A DNA stretch of 64,000 nucleotides from an uncultured Marvinbryantia sp. Lineage in GTDB: Bacteria; Bacillota; Clostridia; Lachnospirales; Lachnospiraceae. The stretch lies in assembly GCA_934394985.1 (NCBI GenBank), contig CAKRRF010000009.1:8642-72641 (forward strand), in the 5' to 3' direction. The position numbers were made by a program, and so were the translations under genes. Shown in pieces: positions 1-8,955 of this stretch (position 1 is its first letter; every line of letters starts with the position of its first letter). The notes beneath the pieces were generated by a model that ran no database searches, was not told the origin of the DNA, and saw only the letters and a list, made by a program, of their open reading frames with translations.

Positions 1-36
1 CAAATTCGTTGCCCCTGATTTTACATTTTTTCCGTC

Positions 37-1515
37 TTATAATACCACACCATCTTTAAAGATAGAAATGCCTCTGTATCCACGACGTTCTGCCTGGGTT
101 TCTTTACCATTGGCAGTCTCGATTACCAGCTCCATAAGACGTTTTGCTGCATCGTCAATGGATTCTCCGTCTACAATAGAACCTGCATTAAAGTCGATCC
201 AGCCCTGCTTTTTACCAGCCAGCTGACTGTTGGTTGCCAGCTTCAACGTAGGAGCCGGTGCACCAAATGGTGTTCCACGTCCTGTGGTAAACAGGATCAT
301 GTGTGCTCCTGCTGCTGTCATTGCGGTTGCAGATACCAGATCATTTCCCGGTCCGTACAGCATATTCAGTCCCTTGGTCACTACCGGGTCACCATAGCCG
401 ATTACGTCCATAATCGGTGCGCTTCCGCCCTTCTGTACGCATCCACAGGACTTGTCTTCCAGTGTAGTGATACCACCCTGACGATTTCCAGGGCTTGGAT
501 TGTCATATACTACTTCATGATGACTGATAAAGTAATTCTTAAATCCGTTGATCATGTCAACTGCTTTGTCAAAGATCTCTGTATTGATACAGCGATTCAT
601 CAGGAATCCTTCTGCACCAAACATTTCCGGTACTTCTGTGAGTACAGTTGATCCGCCTCTTGCTACCATCATATCACTGAAACGTCCTACGGTAGGGTTT
701 GCAGTAATACCGGAAAGTCCATCGGACCCTCCACACTTCATACCGATTACCAGTTCGCTTACCGGAATCGCTTCTCTCTTGAACTGTCCGGCATATGCCG
801 CACATTCTTCCAGAAGCTTTCTTCCGGCTTCGAATTCATCTTCTACTTCCTGACAGGTAAGGAATTTTACTCTGTCATGATCGTAATCGCCCAGTTCTTC
901 CAGGAACTGTTCATGTGTCAGGTTCTCACATCCAAGGCTCAGTACCAGCACAGCTGCCGCATTTGGATGACGAACAAGCGCTGCCAGAAGCTTTCTGGTC
1001 TGTGCATGATCTGCACCGGTCTGGCTGCATCCAAATGGATGGTCGAACGTATACAGGCCATCGATGGTGCCCTGAACCAGATCCTGGTTCAGAGATACCA
1101 TACGTTTTGCCACGTCATTTACGCATCCTACCGTCGGGATAATCCAGATCTCGTTACGGATCGCTGCTCTGCCGTCTTTTCTGCGGAAACCATTGAAAGT
1201 CTCCGGTTCTACCGGTGTTACCGGTGTAATCGCCGGCTGGTAAGTATATTCTACTTCACCCTCCAGATTCGTAGCCATATTGTGGCTGTGTACCCAGTTA
1301 CCTACTTCGATCTCTTCTGTCGCATGTCCGATCGGGAAACCATATTTCACTACATTGGTATCTTTCGCGATCTTTTTCAGAGCGATCTTATGTCCCTGTG
1401 GAATATCTTCCGCTGCAATTACAGTATATTCACCTGCAGTAATACTTTCTCCCTTTGCAATCGGAGCCAGTGCTACTGCCACATTATCAAGTGGATTAAT
1501 CTGAATTGTTTTCAT
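37..1515 (-). CDS. uxaA: Altronate dehydratase UxaA
   Basis: Dehydrates D-altronate to 2-keto-3-deoxygluconate in the galacturonate branch of hexuronate breakdown; cytoplasmic. The 492-residue length fits the full-length family, with an N-terminal SAF-type domain (about residues 1-90) followed by the large catalytic UxaA domain rich in conserved Gly and Cys (for example the CGGSDGLSG stretch and the CGCVQKGG stretch). The ATG at 1515 lies 8 bases after the uxaB stop, so it is the third gene of a uxaC-uxaB-uxaA transcript. The assignment rests on both sequence and neighbours. A related galactarate/altronate dehydratase is the only realistic alternative, and the adjacent uxaB argues against it. 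Confidence 0.95.
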   Translation of the reverse strand: MKTIQINPLDNVAVALAPIAKGESITAGEYTVIAAEDIPQGHKIALKKIAKDTNVVKYGFPIGHATEEIEVGNWVHSHNMATNLEGEVEYTYQPAITPVTPVEPETFNGFRRKDGRAAIRNEIWIIPTVGCVNDVAKRMVSLNQDLVQGTIDGLYTFDHPFGCSQTGADHAQTRKLLAALVRHPNAAAVLVLSLGCENLTHEQFLEELGDYDHDRVKFLTCQEVEDEFEAGRKLLEECAAYAGQFKREAIPVSELVIGMKCGGSDGLSGITANPTVGRFSDMMVARGGSTVLTEVPEMFGAEGFLMNRCINTEIFDKAVDMINGFKNYFISHHEVVYDNPSPGNRQGGITTLEDKSCGCVQKGGSAPIMDVIGYGDPVVTKGLNMLYGPGNDLVSATAMTAAGAHMILFTTGRGTPFGAPAPTLKLATNSQLAGKKQGWIDFNAGSIVDGESIDDAAKRLMELVIETANGKETQAERRGYRGISIFKDGVVL

Positions 1516-1523
1516 ACCTTTTC

Positions 1524-3023
1524 TTACAGGCAGCTTGCGTAAGCAGCCTTTGCTCCTTCCTCACGGATCTTCTTCAGGTCAGCTACTACAGTTGCTTCCA
1601 GGTCTTTGATCTGGGTCAGATCCTGATCCCACATCTTTTCGTTGGTCAGTACAGCGTGTACCAGCTCTTCTGCGCTGTCATTTCTGTGCTCATAGTAGAA
1701 TTCCAGTGCCCAGCGGTCATCACTTACTGTGTATTCATTTCCAGCAGGACGTTTGCATACCAGACCTGCATCTGTCAGAGACTGAATGTCATTGCTGTAG
1801 AATGCAATGTATGCTGCCAGTGACATGGTCAGGCATACAGGCAGTTCCCCTTTTTCTTTGATGTATTCCAAGAAGGACGGCATATTTCTTGCTTTCCACT
1901 TAGAAGTAGAGTTCAGGGAAATGCTCATCAGTTCATGGTTTACAAACGGGTTGTTGAAACGGTCTGAAACTGCTGCTGCAAAGTTCAGCAGATCCTGCTT
2001 ATCCAGTGGCAGAGTAGGGATAACTTCATCATACAGCATCTTGTTCATGAAACCTTTGATCGTCTCATCCTGCATACAGTCACGTACGATATTTTCTCCA
2101 GCCAGGTAAGCACCCAGAACAAATCCGGTATGTGCACCGTTCAGGATACGTACTTTTCTTTTCTTGTATGGGCTCATATCTGGTACTACAAATACTTTAT
2201 CTTCCAGTCCTGCTTTCTTGAATGGAAGTACATCATTCAGCTTTGGATCTCCTTCGATTACCCATACACCGAATACTTCACCTACATCCAGCAGTGGGTC
2301 AGCATAACCATGTTTCTGTTCCAGTTCTGCTACTTCTTTTTCATCACGGATACGTCCTGGTACGATACGGTCAACCAGAGATCCGCAGAAAGTACATTCT
2401 TCATTTACGTATTTCTTGAATCCATCTTCCAGTCCCCACTGATCAATGTACTGATTTACACATTTCAGCAGTTCTTTTCCGTTGTTATCGATCAGCTCAC
2501 AGGCAAGCATAATGATACCTTTTTTGCCTGCTTTATAACGATGATACAGTACCTGTGTCAGTTTTCCAGGGAAGCTGGATGCTGGCTGATCGTTCAGCTG
2601 GCAGGATGGATCGTACTGGATACCTGCTTCTGTTGTATTAGAAACAATGATTTCCAGATCATCACTTGCTGCTACTTCCATCATCGCATCAAAATCTGCT
2701 GCTTCGTATGGGTTCAGGCAGTTCTTTACGCTGGAGATGACACGCTTAGCGTCAACCTTCTGTCCGTTTTCGCTTCCGCGAAGGTACAGTGTGTACAGAC
2801 CTTCCTGTTCGTTGATCATCTTTGCAAGACCTGGAGCAATTGGCTGTACCAGACAGCATTTACCATTCCAGTCTGCTTTTTCATTGGCAAGGTCAAACCA
2901 GTAATCTACGAATGCACGAAGGAAGTTACCTTCTCCGAACTGCATTACCTTTACCGGTGCATCTTTTAATACATATCCGTCATATCCAGACTTTTCCAGG
3001 ACTTCATAATTTAACTTTTCCAT
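1524..3023 (-). CDS. uxaB: Tagaturonate reductase (altronate oxidoreductase) UxaB
   Basis: NADH-dependent reduction of D-tagaturonate to D-altronate. The 499-residue protein belongs to the polyol/mannitol dehydrogenase long-chain family. It shows the N-terminal nucleotide-binding region with FGEGNFLRAF near residues 29-38 and the C-terminal domain with the ILNGAHTGFV substrate-site motif typical of UxaB/UxuB. UxuB (fructuronate reductase) is the close alternative; the immediate downstream altronate dehydratase favours UxaB. The gene is separated from upstream uxaC by 197 bases that consist almost wholly of a structured repeat element. The ATG at 3023 has a purine-rich ribosome binding site (AAGGAGAAGAG). 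Confidence 0.93.
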   Translation of the reverse strand: MEKLNYEVLEKSGYDGYVLKDAPVKVMQFGEGNFLRAFVDYWFDLANEKADWNGKCCLVQPIAPGLAKMINEQEGLYTLYLRGSENGQKVDAKRVISSVKNCLNPYEAADFDAMMEVAASDDLEIIVSNTTEAGIQYDPSCQLNDQPASSFPGKLTQVLYHRYKAGKKGIIMLACELIDNNGKELLKCVNQYIDQWGLEDGFKKYVNEECTFCGSLVDRIVPGRIRDEKEVAELEQKHGYADPLLDVGEVFGVWVIEGDPKLNDVLPFKKAGLEDKVFVVPDMSPYKKRKVRILNGAHTGFVLGAYLAGENIVRDCMQDETIKGFMNKMLYDEVIPTLPLDKQDLLNFAAAVSDRFNNPFVNHELMSISLNSTSKWKARNMPSFLEYIKEKGELPVCLTMSLAAYIAFYSNDIQSLTDAGLVCKRPAGNEYTVSDDRWALEFYYEHRNDSAEELVHAVLTNEKMWDQDLTQIKDLEATVVADLKKIREEGAKAAYASCL

Positions 3024-3062
3024 TGTTCTCTTCTCCTTTTCCTTATAATACCCTTTGATCGA

Positions 3063-3223
3063 GTCAAGCGGATATTCGCAATCCGCTTCGCTACTTGCTC
3101 ATAACCGAATAACTGCTCCGCAGTTTATCAGAAGGAGCTTGCACTCCTCCTGATACAAGCAAGTCCCCACCCACTGCTTATTGCTTTTCGCAATGGAAGC
3201 AGGGGACTTACTTGATTCGGTTA
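3063..3223. repeat. Modular structured repeat, copy A (full-length form)
   Basis: This 161-base segment fills the uxaC-uxaB gap and is made of nested inverted repeats: AAGCGGAT/ATCCGCTT, AACTGC/GCAGTT, a GGAG/CTCC hairpin, and AAGTCCCC/GGGGACTT enclosing TATTGC/GCAAT. An outer pair AACCGAAT (from 3103) / ATTCGGTT (to 3222) closes the structure. Its end coincides with the uxaC stop codon at 3221-3223. Parts of it recur at 29720-29774 and 59841-59908, so it is an interspersed repeat and not a simple terminator. What it does at the RNA level (processing, attenuation between uxaC and uxaB) is not visible. Confidence 0.75.
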
Positions 3224-4636
3224 CACTGTTTTCAGATCGAAACCAAAATAATTTACTGCATTGTTGAAGAAAATTCCTTTTACAATCTTCTCCAGTGCCT
3301 TGTAGTCATCCGGATATTCACCGTTTTCTACCCATCCACCGATCAGTTCGCAGAGAATGCGGCGGAAATATTCATGTCTGGTGTAAGACAGGAAACTTCT
3401 GGAGTCTGTCAGCATACCTACAAAGTTGCTGAGCAGTCCAAGATTTGCCAGAGAAATCATCTGGTTCATCATACCTACTTTGTGATCATTGAACCACCAT
3501 GCGCTGCCCTGCTGAATCTTTCCGGCAACTTCCGGTCCCTGGAAACATCCAAGAATCGTTCCGATGGATTCGTTGTCATTCGGGTTCAGAGAATACAGAA
3601 TGGTCTTTGGCAATTCATCTGTAGAGCTTAATGCGTTCAGGAAGTCTGCCATCTGTGCGCTTGGTGCGTAGTTGTTAATGCAGTCAAATCCTGTATCTGG
3701 TCCCAGCTGATTATAACGGAATACGTTGTTATCACGCTTGCATCCATAATGAAGCTGCATGATCCAGTTGCGTTTATGGTATTCTTTTCCAACTGCTGTC
3801 ATGAATGCAGTCTTGAACTTCATCTCATCTTCTCTGGATACGCTGCCGCCATTCAGTCTGTCTGCGAAGATCTTTTCGATCTCTTCTTCAGAAGCAGGAG
3901 CATACATTACATATTCCAGTGCGTGGTCAGATACACAACATCCCATAGATGCGAAGAAATCCATACGAAGAGACAGTGCTTTCATCAGGTCTTTGAAGCT
4001 CTTTACTTCTACACCGCTGACTTCGCTTAAAGTCTTCAGGTAATCCAGATATTCTGGTTTTTCCAGATTCATGGCCTTGTCAGGTCTCCATGCCGGCAGT
4101 ACCTGCACATCAAAAGTCTTATCATCTGCGATGACTTTATGCCATTCCAGAGAATCAACAGGATCGTCTGTGGTACAGATCAGTTTTACATTGGACTGCT
4201 TAATCAGATTACGTACTGTCATAGAATCTTCCTGAAGCTTCGCATTACACAGATTCCATACTTCTTCTGCTGTCTCACCGTTTAAATATCCTTCATAACC
4301 GAAATACTTTCTCAGTTCCAGATGACTCCAGTGATACAGTGGATTACCGATTGCTTTTTCCAGAGTTTCAGCCCATTTCTGGAACTTTTCACGGTCACTT
4401 GCACCACCGGTAATATAATATTCATCAATTCCGTTGGATCTCATCTGACGCCATTTGTAGTGATCGCCACCCAGCCATACCTGTGTGATGTTCTCAAACT
4501 TTCTGTCTTCTGCGATCTCCTTTGGATTAATATGGCAATGATAATCCAGAATCGGTGTATTTTCTGCGAAGTCATGATACAGCTTCTGTGCTGTCGGTGT
4601 GCTCAGCAGAAAATCCTTGTCCATAAATGCTTTCAT
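3221..4636 (-). CDS. uxaC: Glucuronate/galacturonate isomerase UxaC
   Basis: Isomerises D-glucuronate to D-fructuronate and D-galacturonate to D-tagaturonate, the first intracellular step of the pathway. The 471-residue length matches the family. Conserved features include the N-terminal DYHCHINP metal-site motif near residues 31-38 of the amidohydrolase-like barrel, the TTDDPVDSLEWH stretch around 155-166, and the C-terminal RHEYFRRILCELIGGWVE stretch. The ATG at 4636 is preceded by a strong AGGAGG eight bases upstream. It is first in the uxaCBA unit, directly behind a strong promoter with an operator at 4709-4755. The stop codon is formed by the end of the repeat element at 3063-3223. Confidence 0.96.
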   Translation of the reverse strand: MKAFMDKDFLLSTPTAQKLYHDFAENTPILDYHCHINPKEIAEDRKFENITQVWLGGDHYKWRQMRSNGIDEYYITGGASDREKFQKWAETLEKAIGNPLYHWSHLELRKYFGYEGYLNGETAEEVWNLCNAKLQEDSMTVRNLIKQSNVKLICTTDDPVDSLEWHKVIADDKTFDVQVLPAWRPDKAMNLEKPEYLDYLKTLSEVSGVEVKSFKDLMKALSLRMDFFASMGCCVSDHALEYVMYAPASEEEIEKIFADRLNGGSVSREDEMKFKTAFMTAVGKEYHKRNWIMQLHYGCKRDNNVFRYNQLGPDTGFDCINNYAPSAQMADFLNALSSTDELPKTILYSLNPNDNESIGTILGCFQGPEVAGKIQQGSAWWFNDHKVGMMNQMISLANLGLLSNFVGMLTDSRSFLSYTRHEYFRRILCELIGGWVENGEYPDDYKALEKIVKGIFFNNAVNYFGFDLKTV

Positions 4637-4708
4637 GTTCTGTTCCTCCTGTGATCTTTGTAATATTTACATAGCATTTCTGCTTCATGTTCAGCATCTG
4701 TTCTATCT

Positions 4709-4755
4709 ATGTAAGTGCTTACATTTAGTCTACTATTTCTCCCATCAAATGTCAA
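4709..4755 (-). promoter_or_regulatory. uxaC promoter with palindromic operator
   Basis: Reading the minus strand, TTGACA (4750-4755), a 17-base spacer and TAGACT (4727-4732) form a near-consensus housekeeping promoter. Immediately downstream, over the expected start of transcription, is ATGTAAGCACTTACAT (4709-4724), a palindrome with 6-base arms. The same promoter-operator arrangement occurs at 6905-6954 in front of eda, which points to control by a shared repressor, probably of LacI or GntR type. The repressor identity is inferred and not shown. Confidence 0.8.
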
Positions 4756-4786
4756 ATAGAAAGAAAAAAAATAATTACCAAAAATG

Positions 4787-4800
4787 TGTAAGCGCTTTCA
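4787..4800. promoter_or_regulatory. cre-like catabolite control site upstream of uxaC
   Basis: The 14 bases TGTAAGCGCTTTCA fit the CcpA cre core TGNAARCGNWWWCA. The site lies about 32 bases upstream of the uxaC -35 element, where CcpA could act on uronate genes. A LacI-family regulator with a similar site is an alternative. Confidence 0.5.
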
Positions 4801-4824
4801 TGAAAAATACACAAAAGCGTATTG

Positions 4825-4894
4825 AAAAAAAACTGCCGCAGGCAGTGGATATCAGATTACATCACGTATCTTTCTCCTCTGCTCTGCGGCAGTT
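4825..4894 (-). terminator. Intrinsic terminator of eda-kdgK
   Basis: On the minus strand a 10-base perfect stem (AACTGCCGCA ... TGCGGCAGTT) with a long 44-base loop is followed by a run of T residues (4825-4832). It lies 18 bases beyond the kdgK stop codon. Confidence 0.75.
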
Positions 4895-4912
4895 CTCTAT
4901 GATTCAGTTTTT

Positions 4913-6010
4913 TTATCTCTGTACTCTTGCGCCAGCTCCGCCCATAATAGCTTCTACTTCTTTCTTGCTTGCCATTGTGGTATCACCAGGTGTGGTCATA
5001 GCAAGTGCGCCATGTGCTGCACCATAGTTTACAGCCAGTTCAGCGTTCTCTGTAGTCATCAGTCCGTATACCAGACCTGATGCGAAAGAGTCTCCACCAC
5101 CTACACGGTCCATGATTTCCAGTCCCTTGTAGTCTTTTGCTTTGTAGATTTCTCCATCTGCCCAGCAGATTGCGCTCCAGTCATTTACAGTAGCAGTCTT
5201 AACTGTACGAAGTGTAGTTGCAACTGCTTTGAAGTTCGGATATGTCTTTGCTGCTTCGTTGATCATCTTCTTGTAACCTTCCAGATTCAGTTCTTTCAGG
5301 TTTGCATCATTTCCTTCGATCTCAAATCCAAGGCATGCAGTAAAGTCTTCTTCGTTACCGATCATAACGTCAACGTATTTTGCAATTTCTTTATTTACTT
5401 CCTGAGCCTTAGCCTGTCCTCCGATAGCGCTCCACATGGATGGACGGTAGTTCAGGTCGTAAGATACGATGGTTCCGTATTTCTTTGCAGTCTTGATTGC
5501 AGCCAGAACGGTCTCACATGTCTGCTCAGAAATAGCAGCGTAGATTCCGCCTGTGTGCAGCCAGCGAACTCCCAGTTCACCGAAGATGTAATCGAAATCG
5601 AAATCTTCCGGTGTAGCTTTGGAGATAGCAGTGTTCGCACGGTCAGAGCATCCTACTGCTCCACGGATACCAAATCCTCTTTCTGTGAAGTTGATACCGT
5701 TTCTGCAGATTCTTCCGATACCGTCTGTAGGCATCCATTTGATCAGGGATGTATCTACACCACCCTGGCAGATGAAGTCTTCCATCAGCATACCTACTTC
5801 GTTGTTAGCAAATGCTGTGATCACTGCAGTATCCATCTTGAAACATTTTCTTAAACCACGGATTACGTTATATTCTCCGCCGCCTTCCCATGCACGGAAA
5901 GATCTTGCTGTACGGATTCTTCCTTCGCCCGGATCAAGACGAAGCATTACTTCTCCAAGAGAAACTGCGTCAAACTTACATTCGCTTTTTGGTCTTACAT
6001 TTAAATTCAT
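4913..6010 (-). CDS. kdgK: 2-keto-3-deoxygluconate kinase (PfkB family)
   Basis: Phosphorylates 2-keto-3-deoxygluconate to KDPG with ATP. The 365-residue protein is a PfkB/ribokinase-fold sugar kinase. The N-terminal GEVMLRLDPG and the C-terminal DRVGGGDSFASGL signature, with the anion-hole glycines and catalytic Asp, are intact, as is the NEEDF stretch typical of KDG kinases. It is the second gene of an eda-kdgK pair (37 bases apart) and is followed by an intrinsic terminator. Position in a uronate region makes KDG the natural substrate, although PfkB sequence alone would also allow another sugar acid or sugar. Confidence 0.9.
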   Translation of the reverse strand: MNLNVRPKSECKFDAVSLGEVMLRLDPGEGRIRTARSFRAWEGGGEYNVIRGLRKCFKMDTAVITAFANNEVGMLMEDFICQGGVDTSLIKWMPTDGIGRICRNGINFTERGFGIRGAVGCSDRANTAISKATPEDFDFDYIFGELGVRWLHTGGIYAAISEQTCETVLAAIKTAKKYGTIVSYDLNYRPSMWSAIGGQAKAQEVNKEIAKYVDVMIGNEEDFTACLGFEIEGNDANLKELNLEGYKKMINEAAKTYPNFKAVATTLRTVKTATVNDWSAICWADGEIYKAKDYKGLEIMDRVGGGDSFASGLVYGLMTTENAELAVNYGAAHGALAMTTPGDTTMASKKEVEAIMGGAGARVQR

Positions 6011-6047
6011 TCTTCTTTTCTCCTAATTAAAATTTATTTAAAAATGA

Positions 6048-6683
6048 TTATCCTCTGATCTCTTTTGCCAGCTCAACAGCTTCTTTTGCCATCTGCGCAA
6101 TCTTGTCAAACTCGCCTGCTTTTACCAGATCACCTTTTACCATCCAGCTTCCGCCACAGCAAAGGATCTTGTCACAGCTTAAGTAATCTTTCAGGTTCTT
6201 TAAGCTGACACCGCCTGTCGGCATGAATTTTAATGTAGTATATGGTGCTGCCATTGCTTTAATTGTAGCAACTCCACCGAACTGTTCTGCAGGGAAGAAT
6301 TTTACAACCTTCAGTCCTCTCTTCACAGCCTGTGCTGCTTCGGAAGGAGTAATGATACCAGGGAAGATCGGGATCTGCTTTTCGATACAGTAATCTACTA
6401 CTTCCGGATCAAATCCAGGGCTAACGATAAATTTTGCTCCTGCATTTACTGCTCTGTCAACCTGTTCAATGGTCAGAACTGTGCCTGCTCCAACTAACAT
6501 ATCCGGATATTTCTGTGCCATGATACGGATGGATTCTTCTGCTGCGTCTGTACGGAATGTTACCTCTGCACAAGGAAGTCCGCCTTTTACCAGTGCATCT
6601 GCCAGTGGCTCTGCATCCTTTACATCATTCAATACTACTACTGGTACGACACCCAGTGCTGCAAACTGTTCTGCAATACTCAT
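6048..6683 (-). CDS. eda: KDPG/KHG aldolase (Eda)
   Basis: Cleaves 2-keto-3-deoxy-6-phosphogluconate to pyruvate and glyceraldehyde-3-phosphate. The 211-residue product is a class I aldolase of the Eda family: EVTFRT carries the catalytic Glu region, GAGTVLT the following loop, and KFFPAEQ the Schiff-base Lys. I place the start at ATG 6683 because AAAAGGAGAG lies at ideal spacing in front of it. An in-frame extension to 6767 would add 28 unconserved residues and contains no better site. It heads the eda-kdgK unit and has a roughly 220-base leader from the operator-bearing promoter at 6905-6954. Confidence 0.95.
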   Translation of the reverse strand: MSIAEQFAALGVVPVVVLNDVKDAEPLADALVKGGLPCAEVTFRTDAAEESIRIMAQKYPDMLVGAGTVLTIEQVDRAVNAGAKFIVSPGFDPEVVDYCIEKQIPIFPGIITPSEAAQAVKRGLKVVKFFPAEQFGGVATIKAMAAPYTTLKFMPTGGVSLKNLKDYLSCDKILCCGGSWMVKGDLVKAGEFDKIAQMAKEAVELAKEIRG

Positions 6684-6904
6684 TTTCTTTCTCTCCTTTT
6701 TATTTGCTGTCCCCAAAAAATCGAATTTCAGAGACGTGTCATATTTTCGTAACTGTTCTGTCCTCACTGTGAAAGTACGGAACAGATACGATGTCCTACA
6801 AATTTACTATACACTGAAACATGTGGTAAATCAAACCCTAAAATCCGGCAATTTCGTACTATTTTACATACATAATTATGCATTTAGGCTATGATTCATC
6901 AATA

Positions 6905-6954
6905 TTGTAAGTGCTTACATTTATAAGTCTACACTGTCCATCCACAAATGTCAA
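6905..6954 (-). promoter_or_regulatory. eda promoter with palindromic operator
   Basis: On the minus strand TTGACA (6949-6954), 17 bases, and TAGACT (6926-6931) are followed by the operator TGTAAGCACTTACA (6906-6919). Sequence and spacing almost duplicate the uxaC promoter at 4709-4755, so both uronate units are probably switched together. The rest of the 385-base gap between eda and dctM (6684-6904 and 6955-7020) holds no convincing gene, only the eda leader and the dctM terminator region. Confidence 0.8.
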
Positions 6955-7020
6955 ATATATCTTCGTGAAAAGATTGCCAAATTTCATATTCTACTTTCAT
7001 TTATATTATACAAAAACGGC

Positions 7021-7056
7021 AAAAAAGGCCACTCCACTTTTGTGAAATAGCCTTTC
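7021..7056 (-). terminator. Terminator of the first TRAP operon
   Basis: On the minus strand AAAGGC, an imperfect inner stem containing CAC/GTG, and GCCTTT followed by TTTT form a terminator-like hairpin 12 bases beyond the dctM stop codon. Confidence 0.65.
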
Positions 7057-7068
7057 TTATATTTTCTC

Positions 7069-8373
7069 TTAACCTGCCATAACTGGCATGATCATATTTG
7101 TAATTGTCATGGTAAATGCCGGCCAGTAGGTAACGATTGCCAGAACAGCAAGCATTACTGCGAAGAATGGCAGCAAGGTCTTTCCAAGACGTTCAATCGG
7201 TACCTTTGAAATAGCAGAACCAATGAACAGGGTGGATCCTACAGGAGGAGTTACCAGACCAATACCAAGGTTCAGGATCATGATACATCCAAACTGAACC
7301 GGGTCTACGCCGATCTGCTGTGCGATTGGGAGCAAAATCGGTGTAAGAAGAAGGATATTACAGCTCATATCCATCATAGTACCAAAGATCAGCATGATGA
7401 TATTCATCAGCAGAAGAATCAGATACTTGTTATCTGTGATACCAAGGATTGCATCTGAAATGATCTGAGGTACTTTTAAGTATGTCAGACACCAGGAGAA
7501 CGCACTGGAAGTAGCAATCAGAATCAGAACAATTGCCAGTGTATTTAAAGCACGTTCCAGAACCTGCCAGAAACCTTTCAGAGTCAGTTTCTTATAGATA
7601 AATGCTCCACAGATGATAGCCCATACAACGGCGATCGCTGCAGATTCTGTTGCAGTAAAGATACCGGCAACTACGCCTACTACTACGATCAAGACAGTCA
7701 TCAGACCCCAGATGGCACTGATAAAGCTCTTAATACAATGTTTCAGGTTAAATGCATCTCCCTTTGGATACTGTTTCTTTACAGAAATAACATAACTGTA
7801 AATCATCAGTGCAAGTCCAAGAAGAATACCAGGCATATAACCTGCAATGAACAGACGTCCTACAGATACACTTCCTGCAACGGTTGCATAAATAACCATA
7901 TTGTGGCTAGGCGGGATCAGGATACCCTGTACGGAAGATGTCATCGTTACGTTTGCTGAAAAGTCATCATCATATCCCTGGTCGATCATCATAGGGATCA
8001 GGATCGTACCAAGAGATGCACAGTCTGCTGCGGAAGATCCGGAGATACCACCGAAGAACATGGAAGCCACGATATTAACCATTGCCAGACCACCACGCAT
8101 CCATCCAACCAGTGCATTAGATAAATCGATCAGCTTATCCGATATACCGCCTTCCCCCATTAGCTCACCGGCCAGGATGAAGAATGGAACAGCCATCAGA
8201 GAGAAACTAAATACACCTTTTACCATCAGCTGAACGACCTGCTGAAGATTCAGCTGCATATAAATCATACCTACTACAGATGCAATACCGATTGCATATG
8301 CAATTGGAAAACTAAGTGCAATAAACAGGAAAAACAATACAATTAAAATGATAATAGCGGTTGTTTCATTCAT
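7069..8373 (-). CDS. dctM: TRAP transporter large permease (DctM type)
   Basis: The 434-residue, very hydrophobic protein is the large membrane subunit of a tripartite ATP-independent periplasmic-type transporter; it forms the ion-coupled substrate channel. The family signature GGISGSSAADCASLG occurs near residue 110 and the conserved PPSHNMVIYATVAGSVS stretch follows; the C-terminal half repeats the fold with PPVGSTLFIGSA. The start codon overlaps the dctQ stop by one base (TAATG), indicating translational coupling. Its location in a uronate gene region suggests a hexuronate or related acid sugar as substrate; that is inferred from context only. Confidence 0.93.
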   Translation of the reverse strand: MNETTAIIILIVLFFLFIALSFPIAYAIGIASVVGMIYMQLNLQQVVQLMVKGVFSFSLMAVPFFILAGELMGEGGISDKLIDLSNALVGWMRGGLAMVNIVASMFFGGISGSSAADCASLGTILIPMMIDQGYDDDFSANVTMTSSVQGILIPPSHNMVIYATVAGSVSVGRLFIAGYMPGILLGLALMIYSYVISVKKQYPKGDAFNLKHCIKSFISAIWGLMTVLIVVVGVVAGIFTATESAAIAVVWAIICGAFIYKKLTLKGFWQVLERALNTLAIVLILIATSSAFSWCLTYLKVPQIISDAILGITDNKYLILLLMNIIMLIFGTMMDMSCNILLLTPILLPIAQQIGVDPVQFGCIMILNLGIGLVTPPVGSTLFIGSAISKVPIERLGKTLLPFFAVMLAVLAIVTYWPAFTMTITNMIMPVMAG

Positions 8374-8924
8374 TACTTTTCAACCTCCTGATCTAAAACT
8401 TCAGGTGGATTCACCTTATAATCATAGTATCCTTTTACCGGATACTTCATCATCTTCATAATAAACAGAAAAAACAGCTCACTCTGCATCAGAAGCATGC
8501 AGACGCCTGCAACAGGAACTGATGCGTACAGCCATGCTTTTGCAATCGGAATACCGGAAAGTAAACTTTTTGACATCAGCTGTGTAAACTGTGCACCATA
8601 AACGATCATAAATAAACTGAACAGGAAGATACAAATTTCACTAAGTCCGTGTAAAACACCCATAACCTTTTCGCGCATGTGGGATGGGAATACATACTGA
8701 ATCATAACTACTCTCAGATGCTTATCTGTACGAATTGCAAGACTGGCACTGATCATTGCCATATAAACCATGCAAAGCAGGATAGACTGCTCACCCCAGC
8801 GAGGAGTCTTACTCATTACGAAACGCATAAATACAACGTAAGCTGTAATACAGATGGAAGCAATAAAGATCAGTTTACAAAATGTCATGAATATCCAGTA
8901 AATGGTATCATAAAATTTTCTCAT
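8373..8924 (-). CDS. dctQ: TRAP transporter small permease (DctQ type)
   Basis: The 183-residue protein has four predicted membrane helices (about residues 10-30, 45-65, 85-110, 130-150) and the RWGEQ-containing loop seen in DctQ subunits (PRWGEQSILLCMVYMAMISA). It partners DctM in the membrane complex. It lies between dctP and dctM; a large stem-loop in the 146-base dctP-dctQ gap (8956-9029) probably lowers its expression relative to the binding protein. Confidence 0.9.
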   Translation of the reverse strand: MRKFYDTIYWIFMTFCKLIFIASICITAYVVFMRFVMSKTPRWGEQSILLCMVYMAMISASLAIRTDKHLRVVMIQYVFPSHMREKVMGVLHGLSEICIFLFSLFMIVYGAQFTQLMSKSLLSGIPIAKAWLYASVPVAGVCMLLMQSELFFLFIMKMMKYPVKGYYDYKVNPPEVLDQEVEK

Positions 8925-8955
8925 AATCTTTTCCTTTCTACTTTAACCCATAAAC

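Noticed and set aside
6684..6767. N-terminal extension of eda to an upstream start.
   Set aside because: The added 28 residues are not family-like, and the strong ribosome site is at the internal ATG 6683.
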